Below are positions 9,397 to 18,469 of a stretch of DNA of 64,000 nucleotides, piece after piece. Both the position numbers and the translations under genes were made by a program. The stretch lies in the NCBI GenBank assembly GCA_017522065.1, contig JAFXAD010000052.1, forward strand, positions 24,452 to 88,451. Direction: 5' to 3'. Position 1 is the first letter of the stretch; each line of letters opens with the position of its first letter. This stretch comes from Bacteroidales bacterium. GTDB taxonomy: Bacteria > Bacteroidota > Bacteroidia > Bacteroidales > P3. The notes beneath the pieces are model-generated. The model was not told where the DNA came from, did not search any database, and was given only the letters and a program-made list of their open reading frames with translations.

Positions 9397-10422
9397 TTAA
9401 TCAACAAAAATAGCTTCACATTCAAGTTCGACACCGAAAGTCGACGCCACATCGGTTCTGATGGTTTCTGCGACTTCGCGCACTTCCTGTCCTGTGCAGC
9501 CTCCGGCATTGTAAAGCACCAACGCCTGGTTTGGCCACACACCTACTCTACCGATTCGTTTGCCCTTCCAGCCACATTGGTCGATAAGCCACCCTGCCGA
9601 AAGCTTGTTGCCCGGATAATGAGGCATATTGGGGTATTTCTCCAAAAGGCGGCGGCAGGTAGCCTCGTCGACAATGGGATTCTTGAAGAAACTACCTGCT
9701 GAGCCATGCTCGGCAGGACGCGGCAGTTTGCTCCACCTCAAGTCCGTAATCGCATCGCGCAGTTCCTTGGCCGAAGAATGAGGCATATTTTCAAGAGCCT
9801 TGTATCCAAGATTGGGGACAAAAGACCGGCTGAGACGATATATAACATTGAGTACCAGATATCGGCCAGGAAACCTCTTAAACATGGAACTCCGGTAACC
9901 GAATTCACATTCCTCGGGTGTCAAACACTTGAAACCGTTGTCCTGAATGTCATACACACAGACCGAATCGACATAATCTTTTGCCTCGGCTCCGTATGCT
10001 CCGACGTTCTGCACAACAGAAGCTCCGACCGTACCCGGAATTGCAGACAGGTTTTCAAGGCCATACAAGTCTTTCGCGACACACCATGATACGACATCGT
10101 CGAGCGTCATACCGGCATCGGCCGATACATAAACCGTATCGCCGTCAACCCTGTCCACTGCCACCTTGCCGCGCGACATCATTACTACCGTCCCGGCATA
10201 ATCACGGGTAAACACGACGTTACTTCCACCACCCAACACAAAATAACGGCTTTCGAAACATCCAGCCGAACGCAATTTCTCGATAGGTTTTGAATATCGG
10301 TCTATTGGGTTGTTTCCGTCATCCGTGCCGACGATTGCAAGTCGTGAGGCTTTGACGTCAATGCCAAATGTATTGTATGGCAGAAGCGAAACGTTGCTTT
10401 CGATTGTCAAGCTGTCATTCAT
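9397..10422 (-). CDS. murB: UDP-N-acetylmuramate dehydrogenase
   Basis: A 341-residue flavoenzyme that reduces UDP-GlcNAc-enolpyruvate to UDP-MurNAc in peptidoglycan synthesis. The FAD-binding PCMH-type domain shows LGGGSNVVFTRDYAGTVV and LSAIPGTVGASVVQNVGAYG. The C-terminal domain carries RYLVLNVIYRLS, GSAGSFFKNPIV (with the catalytic Ser region) and LSAGWLIDQCGWKGKRIG. Length and domain order fit the E. coli-type (type I) MurB. Its start overlaps the stop of the AAA-CYTH gene by ATGA (10419-10422), so the two are translationally coupled. Confidence 0.96.
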   Translation of the reverse strand: MNDSLTIESNVSLLPYNTFGIDVKASRLAIVGTDDGNNPIDRYSKPIEKLRSAGCFESRYFVLGGGSNVVFTRDYAGTVVMMSRGKVAVDRVDGDTVYVSADAGMTLDDVVSWCVAKDLYGLENLSAIPGTVGASVVQNVGAYGAEAKDYVDSVCVYDIQDNGFKCLTPEECEFGYRSSMFKRFPGRYLVLNVIYRLSRSFVPNLGYKALENMPHSSAKELRDAITDLRWSKLPRPAEHGSAGSFFKNPIVDEATCRRLLEKYPNMPHYPGNKLSAGWLIDQCGWKGKRIGRVGVWPNQALVLYNAGGCTGQEVREVAETIRTDVASTFGVELECEAIFVD

Positions 10423-11498
10423 TTCTTCTTTGCAATATTCGAATTGAAGTATTTGGGATTGCCAGTCACATCACTTATAACGCGCACGAACGGAGGGAAC
10501 TTGACATCCTCCGGGCGCTCGGCATCCTCTATCTCGAGCATCATGTGCTCCATTTTGGGTTCGACGAACTCGTCAAGCTCGAAATACTGGTTTTCCCACA
10601 CAAAACAGTGACGTTTCTTCACCACTGTGCGTTTCTCAGGATTGTATTCCTGCAGCAGTTCCTTGTATTGTTTCTCGTTAATACGGCGCTCCTGTTCATA
10701 GTTGCGGTCTGCGGCGAGGCGTATTTTTGTCGTCAGGAAATAGACGTTGTTCCCTTCCTCGCCCCTCATACGGATTCTGCGTTCCTGTCCGTTGACCGGG
10801 ACAAGATACGTCTGCCGTATGTCGCTGACGTTGCTGTTAGGTATTTCGCCATCAACATCGACAAGGTATTTGCGTTCAATCTCTATCGGCTGTGGCACGC
10901 CCAAGACTTGCGATATTTCTTTCAGTACACGCGTCATTTTCTCTTCAAACGTGCAGTCGTTACCGACGACCCTCAGATGCGGATGACCGGTCCAAGCCCT
11001 GACCAGACTATCGTCTATTGCCCTGGCCTGCTCTGGTGTCTCACTACGCGCTGCATTGTTGCCAAGTGTGTAGAAACGTTCTGCACCCTTGGCTGCCGTT
11101 GCCATGTGGATGACTGCCGCATACCGTGCGTCGCGAAGTTCGACAACCGATTTTCCGAGAGCCGACAGCAGGTCAGACCACAACTCGCCCGACATATATG
11201 CCTTAAGGTCCATCGTACCGCGGTCGCATACAATCAGTACCGGTTTGTTGCAATGCTGCGCAATCCGCTCTATACGATCCTCCAGTTCAATCTGGAACTC
11301 CATCAGTTGGCGTTCGCTCTCCACAAAAAGCTCTTTGTCGGTGGTAAGGAAATTAACACCCGACTGTGTGAACAATGTAGCAGCTTCAGGCACTGTATAA
11401 ACCTGCCAGCCCATACCCGAGAAGTGCTCTACAATGCGAGCCAGCGCCGTTGTCTTGCCCGCACAAGGACCTCCTGTCAGAACTATTTTGGTCAACAT
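10419..11498 (-). CDS. AAA ATPase-CYTH triphosphate-tunnel fusion protein
   Basis: A 359-residue two-domain protein. Residues 1-180 are a P-loop NTPase with Walker A GGPCAGKTTAL and a kinase-like core (VCDRGTMDLKAYM), resembling AAA_28 proteins. The C-terminal half is a CYTH triphosphate-tunnel domain, opened by the hallmark IEIERKYLV and followed by alternating charged strands (ERRIRMRGEEG, FLTTKIRLA, YFELDEF, MLEIEDAE). CYTH enzymes act on triphosphate substrates such as PPPi, ATP or thiamine triphosphate; the substrate here cannot be told. I chose the ATG at 11496-11498, right at the P-loop strand. It overlaps murB by 4 bases. Confidence 0.85.
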   Translation of the reverse strand: MLTKIVLTGGPCAGKTTALARIVEHFSGMGWQVYTVPEAATLFTQSGVNFLTTDKELFVESERQLMEFQIELEDRIERIAQHCNKPVLIVCDRGTMDLKAYMSGELWSDLLSALGKSVVELRDARYAAVIHMATAAKGAERFYTLGNNAARSETPEQARAIDDSLVRAWTGHPHLRVVGNDCTFEEKMTRVLKEISQVLGVPQPIEIERKYLVDVDGEIPNSNVSDIRQTYLVPVNGQERRIRMRGEEGNNVYFLTTKIRLAADRNYEQERRINEKQYKELLQEYNPEKRTVVKKRHCFVWENQYFELDEFVEPKMEHMMLEIEDAERPEDVKFPPFVRVISDVTGNPKYFNSNIAKKK

Positions 11499-11565
11499 CT
11501 TGTCTATACTATAAGTAAATTTAAAGAATAACGTGATTTTAATTCGCTTATTGCACGTCACAAAA

Positions 11566-11597
11566 CAAAAAAAAAGGAACGTTCATGCGAACGTTCC
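11566..11597 (-). terminator. Rho-independent terminator after the methylmalonyl-CoA decarboxylase operon
   Basis: The inverted repeat GGAACGTTC...GAACGTTCC (9-base stem, ATGC loop) ends at 11597 and on the minus strand is followed by a run of nine T. It lies 62 bases beyond the stop of the beta-subunit gene and separates the operon from the AAA-CYTH gene. Confidence 0.93.
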
Positions 11598-11659
11598 TTG
11601 AATTCTAAGGTCTAAGATGTCACGGAATCCGTATCGCAAGACATCTTATGTGTTAATAA

Positions 11660-12829
11660 TTAGTGCAAGAATGCCAGGAGAATACCTGCAGCCACTGCCG
11701 ATCCGACGACACCAGCCACATTCGGGCCCATTGCATGCTGCAACAGATAGTTTGTCTTGTCGTATTCCAGACCCACGTTGTTCGATACACGTGCAGCGTC
11801 AGGCACAGCCGACACTCCGGAGTTGCCGATAAGAGGATTGATCTTGTTGCCCTCCTTGAGGAACAGATTCATAAACTTGACAAAGAGCACTCCGAAGAAT
11901 GTAGCCACGATAAACGAACCGGCACCAAGAGCAAAGATAAGGACCGAACGGCCAGTGAGGAATGTTGTTGCCTGCGTCGATGCACCTACCGTGATACCGA
12001 TAAGCAGCGTGCAGATATTGACGATTGCGTTCGAAGCCACTTCCGAAAGTCTCTTCGTGACACCGCACTCCTTCAACAGGTTGCCGAAGAAAAGCATACC
12101 GAGCAGAGGCAGGCCGGAGGGAACGATAAATGCACAGAATATGAGGCCAAGGATTGGGAACGAGATCTTCTCAAGCTTGGTCACCTGGCGCGGAGGACGC
12201 ATGCGGATAGTGCGCTCCTTCTTGGTAGTCAACAGACGCATGATTGGCGGCTGGATGACAGGCACAAGAGCCATATACGAGTATGCTGACACCGCAATGG
12301 CACCCATCAGGTCAGGAGCCAACTGCGACGACAGGAAGATAGCCGTAGGACCGTCAGCACCACCGATGATTCCGATTGCACCAGCCTCGTTGGGAGCAAA
12401 GCCCAATGCCAAAGCACCCATATATGCGGCGAAGATTCCGACCTGGGCAGCAGCTCCAATAAGCATAAGCTTAGGATTGCTAAGCATTGCCGAGAAGTCG
12501 GTCATAGCACCGATGCCAAGGAAGATCAGCGGAGGATACCATCCGTTCTGCACACCATGATAAAGAATATGGAGCACCGAGCCGTCTTCGTAGATACCAA
12601 TCTTCAGACCAGGATAGAAAGGTATGTTACCTACTATCATACCAAATCCGATTGGCACAAGGAGCAGAGGCTCAAACTCCTTTTTGATACCCAAAAAGAT
12701 GAATATCAAACCAATTAAAATCATTATTATGTGGCCCCACTCCACGTTGGCGAAACCAGTGTAGTGCAAGAACTGCACAAGTTGCGTCGACATGAAGTCC
12801 ATGAAGCCACCCGAAGCTAAAATATTCAT
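11660..12829 (-). CDS. mmdB: Na+-translocating methylmalonyl-CoA decarboxylase, beta subunit
   Basis: A 389-residue polytopic membrane protein of the OadB/GcdB/MmdB family, which couples decarboxylation of carboxybiotin to Na+ export. The conserved functional region GAIGIIGGADGPTAIFLSSQLAP (near residues 155-178) includes the Asp used for Na+ transport, and a second conserved stretch NPLIGNSGVSAVPDAARVSN lies near the C-terminus. Ten or more hydrophobic segments are visible. Neighbouring mmdA, biotin carrier, OadG-like subunit and epimerase identify the substrate as methylmalonyl-CoA rather than oxaloacetate. It is the last gene of the operon, preceded by a short TTTAACC-type repeat. Confidence 0.93.
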   Translation of the reverse strand: MNILASGGFMDFMSTQLVQFLHYTGFANVEWGHIIMILIGLIFIFLGIKKEFEPLLLVPIGFGMIVGNIPFYPGLKIGIYEDGSVLHILYHGVQNGWYPPLIFLGIGAMTDFSAMLSNPKLMLIGAAAQVGIFAAYMGALALGFAPNEAGAIGIIGGADGPTAIFLSSQLAPDLMGAIAVSAYSYMALVPVIQPPIMRLLTTKKERTIRMRPPRQVTKLEKISFPILGLIFCAFIVPSGLPLLGMLFFGNLLKECGVTKRLSEVASNAIVNICTLLIGITVGASTQATTFLTGRSVLIFALGAGSFIVATFFGVLFVKFMNLFLKEGNKINPLIGNSGVSAVPDAARVSNNVGLEYDKTNYLLQHAMGPNVAGVVGSAVAAGILLAFLH

Positions 12830-12835
12830 TATGAA

Positions 12836-12868
12836 TTAAAGTTTAAAGGTTAAAGTTTAAAGGTTAAT
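12836..12868 (-). repeat. Short polar TTTAACC leader repeat before mmdB
   Basis: Sense to mmdB the sequence reads TTAACCTTTAAACTTTAACC twice over, ending about 6 bases before the ATG. It lies inside the operon between the biotin carrier gene and mmdB, so it must be transcribed. It is the shortest example of the array class found repeatedly further right. Confidence 0.8.
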
Positions 12869-12907
12869 GTAGTCAGACATGTCCGACGGATGCGATGAGC
12901 ACGAATA

Positions 12908-13345
12908 TTATCCAATCACAACCATCACATCGCCCTCAAGAACAGAATCGCCCTTACGGACCTTAACCTCAGTGACGGTACCTTCAACATCGGCTTCAAT
13001 ATTGTTTTCCATCTTCATGGCTTCAAGGAGGACAACTGTCTGTCCGGCCTTTACCTTGTCGCCCACGTTGACGAAGACATCAAGAATAGTGCCCGGCAGC
13101 GGAGTGGTGACCTTTGAGCCTTTCGAGGCTGCAGCCGGCGATGACGTCTGGACAGTGCCGCTCGGAGCTGCACTGACTCGCGGAGCTGTACGCGTTGTCA
13201 TGGTAACCTGTTTCTGCTTCAATTCCTTGTCGACTGTGACTTTGTACGGTGTACCGTTGACGTCGAGAGATATTTCCTGACCTTCTACTTCGTTGATATC
13301 AACAGAATATTCAGTGCCGTTTATTTTGAACTTGAAATTTTTCAT
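12908..13345 (-). CDS. mmdC: Biotin carboxyl carrier subunit of methylmalonyl-CoA decarboxylase
   Basis: A 145-residue biotin carrier. The C-terminal ~70 residues form a biotinyl domain with the lysine-containing biotin motif EAMKMEN and preceding VNVGDKVKAGQTVVLL. The N-terminal ~50 residues (FKFKINGTEYSVDINEVEG) match the small beta domain found in decarboxylase carriers, joined by a Pro/Ala/Ser-rich linker. It moves carboxybiotin between the carboxyltransferase (MmdA) and the membrane beta subunit. It lies 11 bases downstream of the OadG-like gene, in the expected operon order. Confidence 0.93.
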   Translation of the reverse strand: MKNFKFKINGTEYSVDINEVEGQEISLDVNGTPYKVTVDKELKQKQVTMTTRTAPRVSAAPSGTVQTSSPAAASKGSKVTTPLPGTILDVFVNVGDKVKAGQTVVLLEAMKMENNIEADVEGTVTEVKVRKGDSVLEGDVMVVIG

Positions 13346-13356
13346 TCCTATGTGAT

Positions 13357-14340
13357 TTATCTTTTGTTAATAAAATAGCGATTCATGTTGTAGAACTTTG
13401 CATTCCAAGGTGTCCATGCCCGCTCGACTTTCTGAATGGTGATAACAGTGTTTTCATCATCGTGCATCTCTTCATCATACATGTATATTGCTGCAGCAAT
13501 AGCGGCATATATCTCTCCTGAAGTCTGCGATGCAGAGGGTGTGACCACGTTCGACTCTTTGACAGCGTTGGCCTTGTTTGCCTTGCGGTCTTGAGTTCTG
13601 GTAATAAGCTTACCATATCCCTTCAAAATCAGCGATATGCAGAGGAGCGCAAGAAACACAACCGAAACAGCGACAACCGTAAGTCCGATACCGATGGGGT
13701 CAGACTCACGAATTCGGTCAGCCTGTTTGGGGACGTGATAATGCAAACGGGTACTATGTCCTTCATCAGTACTGATGCCCTCAATGCCATTAGCCATGCT
13801 CAGAACATTGATGTCATATCCAAGCTGGTTGCGACCGACAACAATCAATTCGTCGGGGAATACCTTAAAGGCATACGAGCAGCAGTTGAAATCAACTCGT
13901 TTTACAATGTTTCCGTCCATATCGCATACAGCCAGATACGACGAGTCTTTCACCGACGAAGCAAGGAAGATAACATATCCGTCATAGAAGCCTACAGCCT
14001 TGGGACGCAAGACGTTGGCCAAGTCATGGCGACCTTTCGATTCGTCAGCCATGACACGAATAGTCGTGTCGAAATTCATCTTCTCGCGACGGAAAATCAA
14101 GTCAACCGCGTTGTCAATACTGTCGATGACCACAAAGAGATCCTGGTTGCCCACATAGCACATGGGGACAGCGACGAAATCAGTCACGTCAACGCCAATG
14201 CCGCTTTGCGGATTGTTGGTCTCGAAGTGCGTCAACACAGTGTCAGCGGCATCCACGGCAGGTGCCTGTGCCCACGAAACCGAGGTACACATGAACGCAG
14301 CGAGGATGGTAGCTGTCAATGTTTTTATAAATATATTCAT
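13357..14340 (-). CDS. mmdD: OadG-family (gamma/delta) subunit with a large extracytoplasmic domain
   Basis: A 327-residue protein. A signal peptide (FIKTLTATILAAFMCTSVSWAQ) is followed by ~190 residues predicted outside the membrane, then one membrane span (GIGLTVVAVSVVFLALLCIS, near residue 220) and a cytoplasmic tail ending WTPWNAKFYNMNRYFINKR. The span, the following linker and the position between mmdA and mmdC identify it as the OadG-like assembly subunit, which is often under 130 residues; the long N-terminal domain is an addition seen in Bacteroidales. Its role is assembly and anchoring of the complex (family knowledge). An operon-internal hairpin precedes it. Confidence 0.82.
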   Translation of the reverse strand: MNIFIKTLTATILAAFMCTSVSWAQAPAVDAADTVLTHFETNNPQSGIGVDVTDFVAVPMCYVGNQDLFVVIDSIDNAVDLIFRREKMNFDTTIRVMADESKGRHDLANVLRPKAVGFYDGYVIFLASSVKDSSYLAVCDMDGNIVKRVDFNCCSYAFKVFPDELIVVGRNQLGYDINVLSMANGIEGISTDEGHSTRLHYHVPKQADRIRESDPIGIGLTVVAVSVVFLALLCISLILKGYGKLITRTQDRKANKANAVKESNVVTPSASQTSGEIYAAIAAAIYMYDEEMHDDENTVITIQKVERAWTPWNAKFYNMNRYFINKR

Positions 14341-14377
14341 AATAATTGATGATTCGGTATTAAATAAACAAAACCGG

Positions 14378-14426
14378 GTTTCGGCAGGTCGGTGCCGCTA
14401 TCGATGCGGCACCGAAATTCCGAAAC
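14378..14426 (-). promoter_or_regulatory. Large two-part hairpin inside the mmd operon
   Basis: The outer stem GTTTCGG/CCGAAAC (7 bases) encloses symmetric 5-base internal loops and an inner stem CGGTGCCGC/GCGGCACCG (9 bases) with a 7-base loop. On the minus strand it is followed by CCGGTTTTGTTT. It lies between the cysteine-rich lipoprotein stop and the mmdD start and could act as an attenuator or processing site. Confidence 0.75.
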
Positions 14427-14443
14427 ATTACGATGCGTGAAGA

Positions 14444-14803
14444 TTAGTTTTTCTTCTCGCATTCTTTCTTGCAGCCTTCGGCATTGGCGCAGCCTTCAGC
14501 CTGTGCTTTCTTGCAGCATTCGCCTTCGCCTTCAGCTTTCTTGCAGCAGTTGCCTTCGCCTTTGCAAGCGGGCTTCTGGTGGCATGCGCTGGAGTCGGGG
14601 CAGGTGCAGTTCTCGCAGTTAGCAGCAAGGCACACGCTGTCAGGACATGTCATCTGGCAGTGCTTCATGCATTGCTCGGTCTGTTCCATGTTGACATTGG
14701 TGGTGTCGGCTACTGTGTCGGTATTGGCAGCGTTACCGTTGCATGATACCATTGCGAAAGCGAAAGCGATTCCTAAGAATCCGGAAATTAAAGCTTTTTT
14801 CAT
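14444..14803 (-). CDS. Cysteine-rich small lipoprotein inside the mmd operon
   Basis: A 119-residue protein with a lipoprotein signal (FLGIAFAFAMVSC, lipobox Cys near residue 21). The mature part carries 16 further cysteines in about 98 residues, arranged as CxxxC, CxxC, and paired CC motifs (NCCKKAEGEGECCKKAQAEGC), interspersed with Lys and Glu. This composition suggests metal or cluster binding or a disulfide-rich fold, similar in spirit to metallothioneins, but I do not recognise a family. It lies between mmdA and mmdD, 101 bases after mmdA, on the same strand. The nearest functional inference is only by location. Confidence 0.8.
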   Translation of the reverse strand: MKKALISGFLGIAFAFAMVSCNGNAANTDTVADTTNVNMEQTEQCMKHCQMTCPDSVCLAANCENCTCPDSSACHQKPACKGEGNCCKKAEGEGECCKKAQAEGCANAEGCKKECEKKN

Positions 14804-14904
14804 TTTTTTATTATATTTATAAAGATTAAAAAAGTTTTCAAATTGTGTTTAACAATATTTTTTGCTTCATTGGCTTGGAATGCGCCTCCTGAAGCGTCAT
14901 CATA

Positions 14905-16464
14905 CTACAACGGGATATTGCAGTGTTTCTTGAGCGGGAGCGAATCCTTCTTCGTTGCCAACGCCTGCAGAGCACGGATAACACGGAAACGGGTGTTGCG
15001 AGGCTCGATAACATCGTCAATGTAGCCATATTTGGCGGCATTGTACGGATTGGCGAACTGATCGTTGTATTCTTTCTCCTTTTCGGCGATGAATTTGGCT
15101 TTCTCTTCGGGATCGGTAATCTCCTTGAGGGCACGACCCTGAAGCACCTCGGTTGCACCGCTGGCACCCATGACGGCAATCTGAGCCGTGGGCCAAGCAT
15201 AGTTGATGTCGCTACGCAGCTGTTTGCACGACATGACGATATGGGCTCCACCATACGATTTGCGGAGCGTAACCGTAACCTTGGGCACTGTGGCTTCGCC
15301 ATAGGCGAAAAGGAATTTTGCACCGTGTGCGATGACGCCGGCATATTCCTGACCCGTTCCGGGAAGGAAACCAGGCACGTCGACAAGCGTCACCAACGGG
15401 ATGTTGAATGCATCGCAGAAACGGACGAAGCGGGCACCCTTACGGCTGCTGTTGCAGTCAAGGACACCGGCCATCGACTTGGGCTGGTTGGCAACAACGC
15501 CTACCGACACACCTCCGAAGCGTGCAAATCCGACAACAAGGTTAGGAGCGAATTTCTCATGCACCTCGAGGAATTTGCCGTCGTCGACAATGGCATGGAT
15601 GATGTCTTTCACATCGTAAGCCTGGTTGGGGTTCTCGGGGATGATGGTATTGAGGCTGTCCTCCAGACGGTCGATAGGATCTTCGGTCGGGACATAAGGA
15701 GCCTCTTCGAAGTTGTTGGAAGGAATGTAGCTGATGATGTCGCGGATAAGCTGCAGCGTAGCCTCTTCGGTCTCGCCAACGAAGTGGGCAACACCCGACT
15801 TGGTAGCGTGAACCTGGGCACCGCCGAGTTTTTCGACAGATACGTCTTCGCCAGTGACGGTCTTCACAACCTTAGGACCGGTAAGGAACATGTAGCTGTT
15901 TTCCTTTGACATCAAGATGAAGTCGGTCAGTGCAGGCGAATATACCGAGCCGCCGGCGCAAGGGCCAAAGATGGCCGAAATCTGAGGAACAACACCCGAA
16001 GCAAGAATATTGCGCTCGAAAATCTCGGCAAATCCTGCCAACGAGTTGCAACCCTCCTGTATACGAGCTCCGCCCGAATCGTTAAGTCCGATGACGGGGG
16101 CTCCGACCTTCATGGCCTGATCCATAACTTTGCAGATCTTGAGCGACATGGTCTCAGACAGGGAGCCTGCAAACACAGTAAAGTCCTGTGCAAAAACATA
16201 GACCTGGCGTCCTTCGATGGTACCGTATCCGGTAACGACACCGTCGCCGAGGTAAGACTGTTTCTGCATGTCGAAATTTGTACAACGATGAGTGACGAAC
16301 ATATCGAATTCTTCGAAAGAACCCTCATCGAGCAGCAAGGCTATACGCTCGCGTGCAGTGAGTTTTCCTTGTTCGTGCTGCTTGTCGATGCGCTTTTGGC
16401 CGCCGCCCATCTTGGCTTCACTTCTTTTGTCAAGAAGTTCTTTTATTTTTTCTTCAAAAGCCAT
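14905..16464 (-). CDS. mmdA: Methylmalonyl-CoA decarboxylase alpha subunit (carboxyltransferase)
   Basis: A 519-residue carboxyltransferase of the crotonase superfamily, moving CO2 from methylmalonyl-CoA to biotin. Key motifs: [16 protein letters not shown] and [10 protein letters not shown] near the N-terminus, [19 protein letters not shown] and [18 protein letters not shown] (acyl-CoA oxyanion-hole glycines), and in the second half [23 protein letters not shown] and [15 protein letters not shown]. Length is typical for MmdA/PccB. It follows the epimerase gene by 84 bases; together they convert the succinyl-CoA-derived intermediate to propionyl-CoA while pumping Na+. Confidence 0.95.
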   Translation of the reverse strand: MAFEEKIKELLDKRSEAKMGGGQKRIDKQHEQGKLTARERIALLLDEGSFEEFDMFVTHRCTNFDMQKQSYLGDGVVTGYGTIEGRQVYVFAQDFTVFAGSLSETMSLKICKVMDQAMKVGAPVIGLNDSGGARIQEGCNSLAGFAEIFERNILASGVVPQISAIFGPCAGGSVYSPALTDFILMSKENSYMFLTGPKVVKTVTGEDVSVEKLGGAQVHATKSGVAHFVGETEEATLQLIRDIISYIPSNNFEEAPYVPTEDPIDRLEDSLNTIIPENPNQAYDVKDIIHAIVDDGKFLEVHEKFAPNLVVGFARFGGVSVGVVANQPKSMAGVLDCNSSRKGARFVRFCDAFNIPLVTLVDVPGFLPGTGQEYAGVIAHGAKFLFAYGEATVPKVTVTLRKSYGGAHIVMSCKQLRSDINYAWPTAQIAVMGASGATEVLQGRALKEITDPEEKAKFIAEKEKEYNDQFANPYNAAKYGYIDDVIEPRNTRFRVIRALQALATKKDSLPLKKHCNIPL

Positions 16465-16548
16465 TTTTTGAATTGTTTGTAGGTTTATAATGTGGGGTTT
16501 CGCTCTGCTCTTAGCGGCTTCCGCTACACCCCGGAATTTCGAGATTGA

Positions 16549-16956
16549 TTATTTGCAGCAAAGTTCGGTGAGTACGCCGAGAGTGCTCTTGGGGTGAAGG
16601 AATCCGATATGGAGGCCTTCTGCGCCGCCGCGCGACTGCTGGTCGATGAGGCGGACACCTTTCTCCTTGCATTCGTTGAGGGCCTGGTCGGTGTCTTCGA
16701 CAGCAAAAGCGATGTGATGCATGCCGCCCTTACCGCCATTCTTCTCAATGAAAGAGGCTATTGTGCTTTCAGGGCATGTGGGTTCGAGAAGTTCGATTTT
16801 CACGTCTCCGATTTTGAAAAAAGCCGTCTTGACTTTCTGGTCTGTGACCTCCTCGATAGCGTAGCACTTGAGGCCCATCACATCTTCCCAGTACTTGATG
16901 GCTTCATCCAGATTGGTAACTGCGATACCAATGTGTTCAATGTGTGAAGGTGTCAT
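16549..16956 (-). CDS. mce: Methylmalonyl-CoA epimerase
   Basis: A 135-residue vicinal-oxygen-chelate (glyoxalase-fold) protein. Metal ligands are seen as the His in PSHIEHIGIAV, the Glu in VKIELLEPT, the His in GGMHHIAFAV and the Glu/His in the C-terminal GAEGLHIGFLHPKS. It interconverts the R and S forms of methylmalonyl-CoA, supplying the S form for decarboxylation. It is the first gene of the mmd operon and is preceded by a 145-base AT-rich gap. Length and order match the canonical propionate-forming clusters. Confidence 0.95.
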   Translation of the reverse strand: MTPSHIEHIGIAVTNLDEAIKYWEDVMGLKCYAIEEVTDQKVKTAFFKIGDVKIELLEPTCPESTIASFIEKNGGKGGMHHIAFAVEDTDQALNECKEKGVRLIDQQSRGGAEGLHIGFLHPKSTLGVLTELCCK

Positions 16957-17101
16957 AATTTTTATATTTATTTATTATTATTATAATTTTTACATAAACA
17001 AATTCATTAATTTTCGCCTATGTCGCTAATACACAACGGCATAATAAAAAACTATGAATTACAAAATTACAACAAGAATTTGGATTGGCAAAATTTTTTT
17101 T

Positions 17102-18469
17102 TCACAAGCCTATCCTTTGGTGCATCACATCCACGCTTATTGCATCCAATGTACCTACAATCAGGAAATAACGTTTTCGGCCTGGCATCTTGAGATAGTA
17201 ATTGTCAGCACGATACGACGGCGGCATCCTGTCGTCAATGAGCAGGTCGCCACGTTCGTCGTATACGCGAATTGCCGTCCCCGCAAGCCGAGCAGCCTTT
17301 TCAATGCGAAGAATCCTTCCTTCAATAAAAATCCAGTCCTGCGGGTCGTCATCACCAACAATTTGTTCTGTGTCCGTCTCCACATGGTCGTACATGCTGC
17401 CTTCGTCAGTCGGGGGTTCAAGTTTGTCGCGGAACATGCTTTCCGGCAAATACAGGGTGTCGTGAATCCAAACAGTATCATGAATATAGACAACCTCCTG
17501 CACCATCGGGTCGCTTGGGCATCCACGCGGATACGCGACATTGTGGAAACGTTTTCCTATTGCAGAATTCAAATAGTTTTGACGGCTCCCGCAAGGGATA
17601 GTGACATTTGTCGACGAGTCGACTCCATAGAAAGGCGTTTCGTCCAGAATTGGAGGCATGTCTGAATTAAACTCAAGCAACTGAAAACTGCAATAAGAGA
17701 ATGCATTAGACTTGATGACACCTACGCTCGGCGGCAAATGCAGCATGCGCAACGATGTGCAATTGGTGAACGCATATTGGTCTATGACTGCCGAATGCGG
17801 ATTGTCACCTGCAAACTCAACCTCTTGCAGACCGTAAAAACAGAAACACAGGAACTGTGGAACGACTGCCACTGCAGGGCCGACCGTCAGCTTGGCTTGG
17901 GATTCGCACGCGTAGAACAGGCTTTGCATCGACGAGACGTTTTCCGACAATAGCACAATCTCTTTCAGGCTCTTGACACTGCTGAATGCAAATTGCGATA
18001 TGTAGCGGACTTTGTCGTGTATCACAAGGCTGTCCAGCATGTCGCATCCGGCAAAAGCCGACAACGCAATCTGCACGCTGTCGCACTCCAATGCCACAGA
18101 CTTCAGGTTAGGACATTTGTCGAAAGCCGCATCCCCAACATTGACAATAGTGTGCGGCAACGTAACGGCCAACAGACGCTCGCACGAGGCAAAGGCGTGT
18201 GGCTCGACAGATGTGACTATATAGCGTTCGCCATCGTACACGACCTCCGAAGGAATCACCAATCGGCCTTTGACAGAGGATGATGCACCCATAATGCGCA
18301 TCATCTCCGACTCGTATGCCGAAACACTTACTGTACCTTTCCCGTCGACAGGAGGCATGTGTTCGATAGAGAAAAACAGATTCGATCCTCCTACTTTTTT
18401 CACAAAATCAAAAGCATTGGCATATTGGGCCAACAGCAAGACGGACAGCAGGAGAAGTAAACGTTTCAT
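17102..18469 (-). CDS. BspA-like leucine-rich-repeat protein, secreted
   Basis: A 455-residue exported protein with signal peptide (MKRLLLLLSVLLLAQYANA) and a run of BspA/LRR_5-type repeats from about residue 60 to 280, for example VTSVEPHAFASCERLLAVTLPH, NVGDAAFDKCPNLKSVAL and YISQFAFSSVKSLKEIVL. The C-terminal ~130 residues are different and contain a beta-rich segment ending YYLKMPGRKRYFLIVGTLDAISV. Such repeats mediate surface binding in oral and gut Bacteroidales. The ATG at 18467-18469 was chosen for the signal peptide; it overlaps the dxs stop (ATGA), an odd coupling of a surface protein to isoprenoid synthesis. Confidence 0.85.
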   Translation of the reverse strand: MKRLLLLLSVLLLAQYANAFDFVKKVGGSNLFFSIEHMPPVDGKGTVSVSAYESEMMRIMGASSSVKGRLVIPSEVVYDGERYIVTSVEPHAFASCERLLAVTLPHTIVNVGDAAFDKCPNLKSVALECDSVQIALSAFAGCDMLDSLVIHDKVRYISQFAFSSVKSLKEIVLLSENVSSMQSLFYACESQAKLTVGPAVAVVPQFLCFCFYGLQEVEFAGDNPHSAVIDQYAFTNCTSLRMLHLPPSVGVIKSNAFSYCSFQLLEFNSDMPPILDETPFYGVDSSTNVTIPCGSRQNYLNSAIGKRFHNVAYPRGCPSDPMVQEVVYIHDTVWIHDTLYLPESMFRDKLEPPTDEGSMYDHVETDTEQIVGDDDPQDWIFIEGRILRIEKAARLAGTAIRVYDERGDLLIDDRMPPSYRADNYYLKMPGRKRYFLIVGTLDAISVDVMHQRIGL

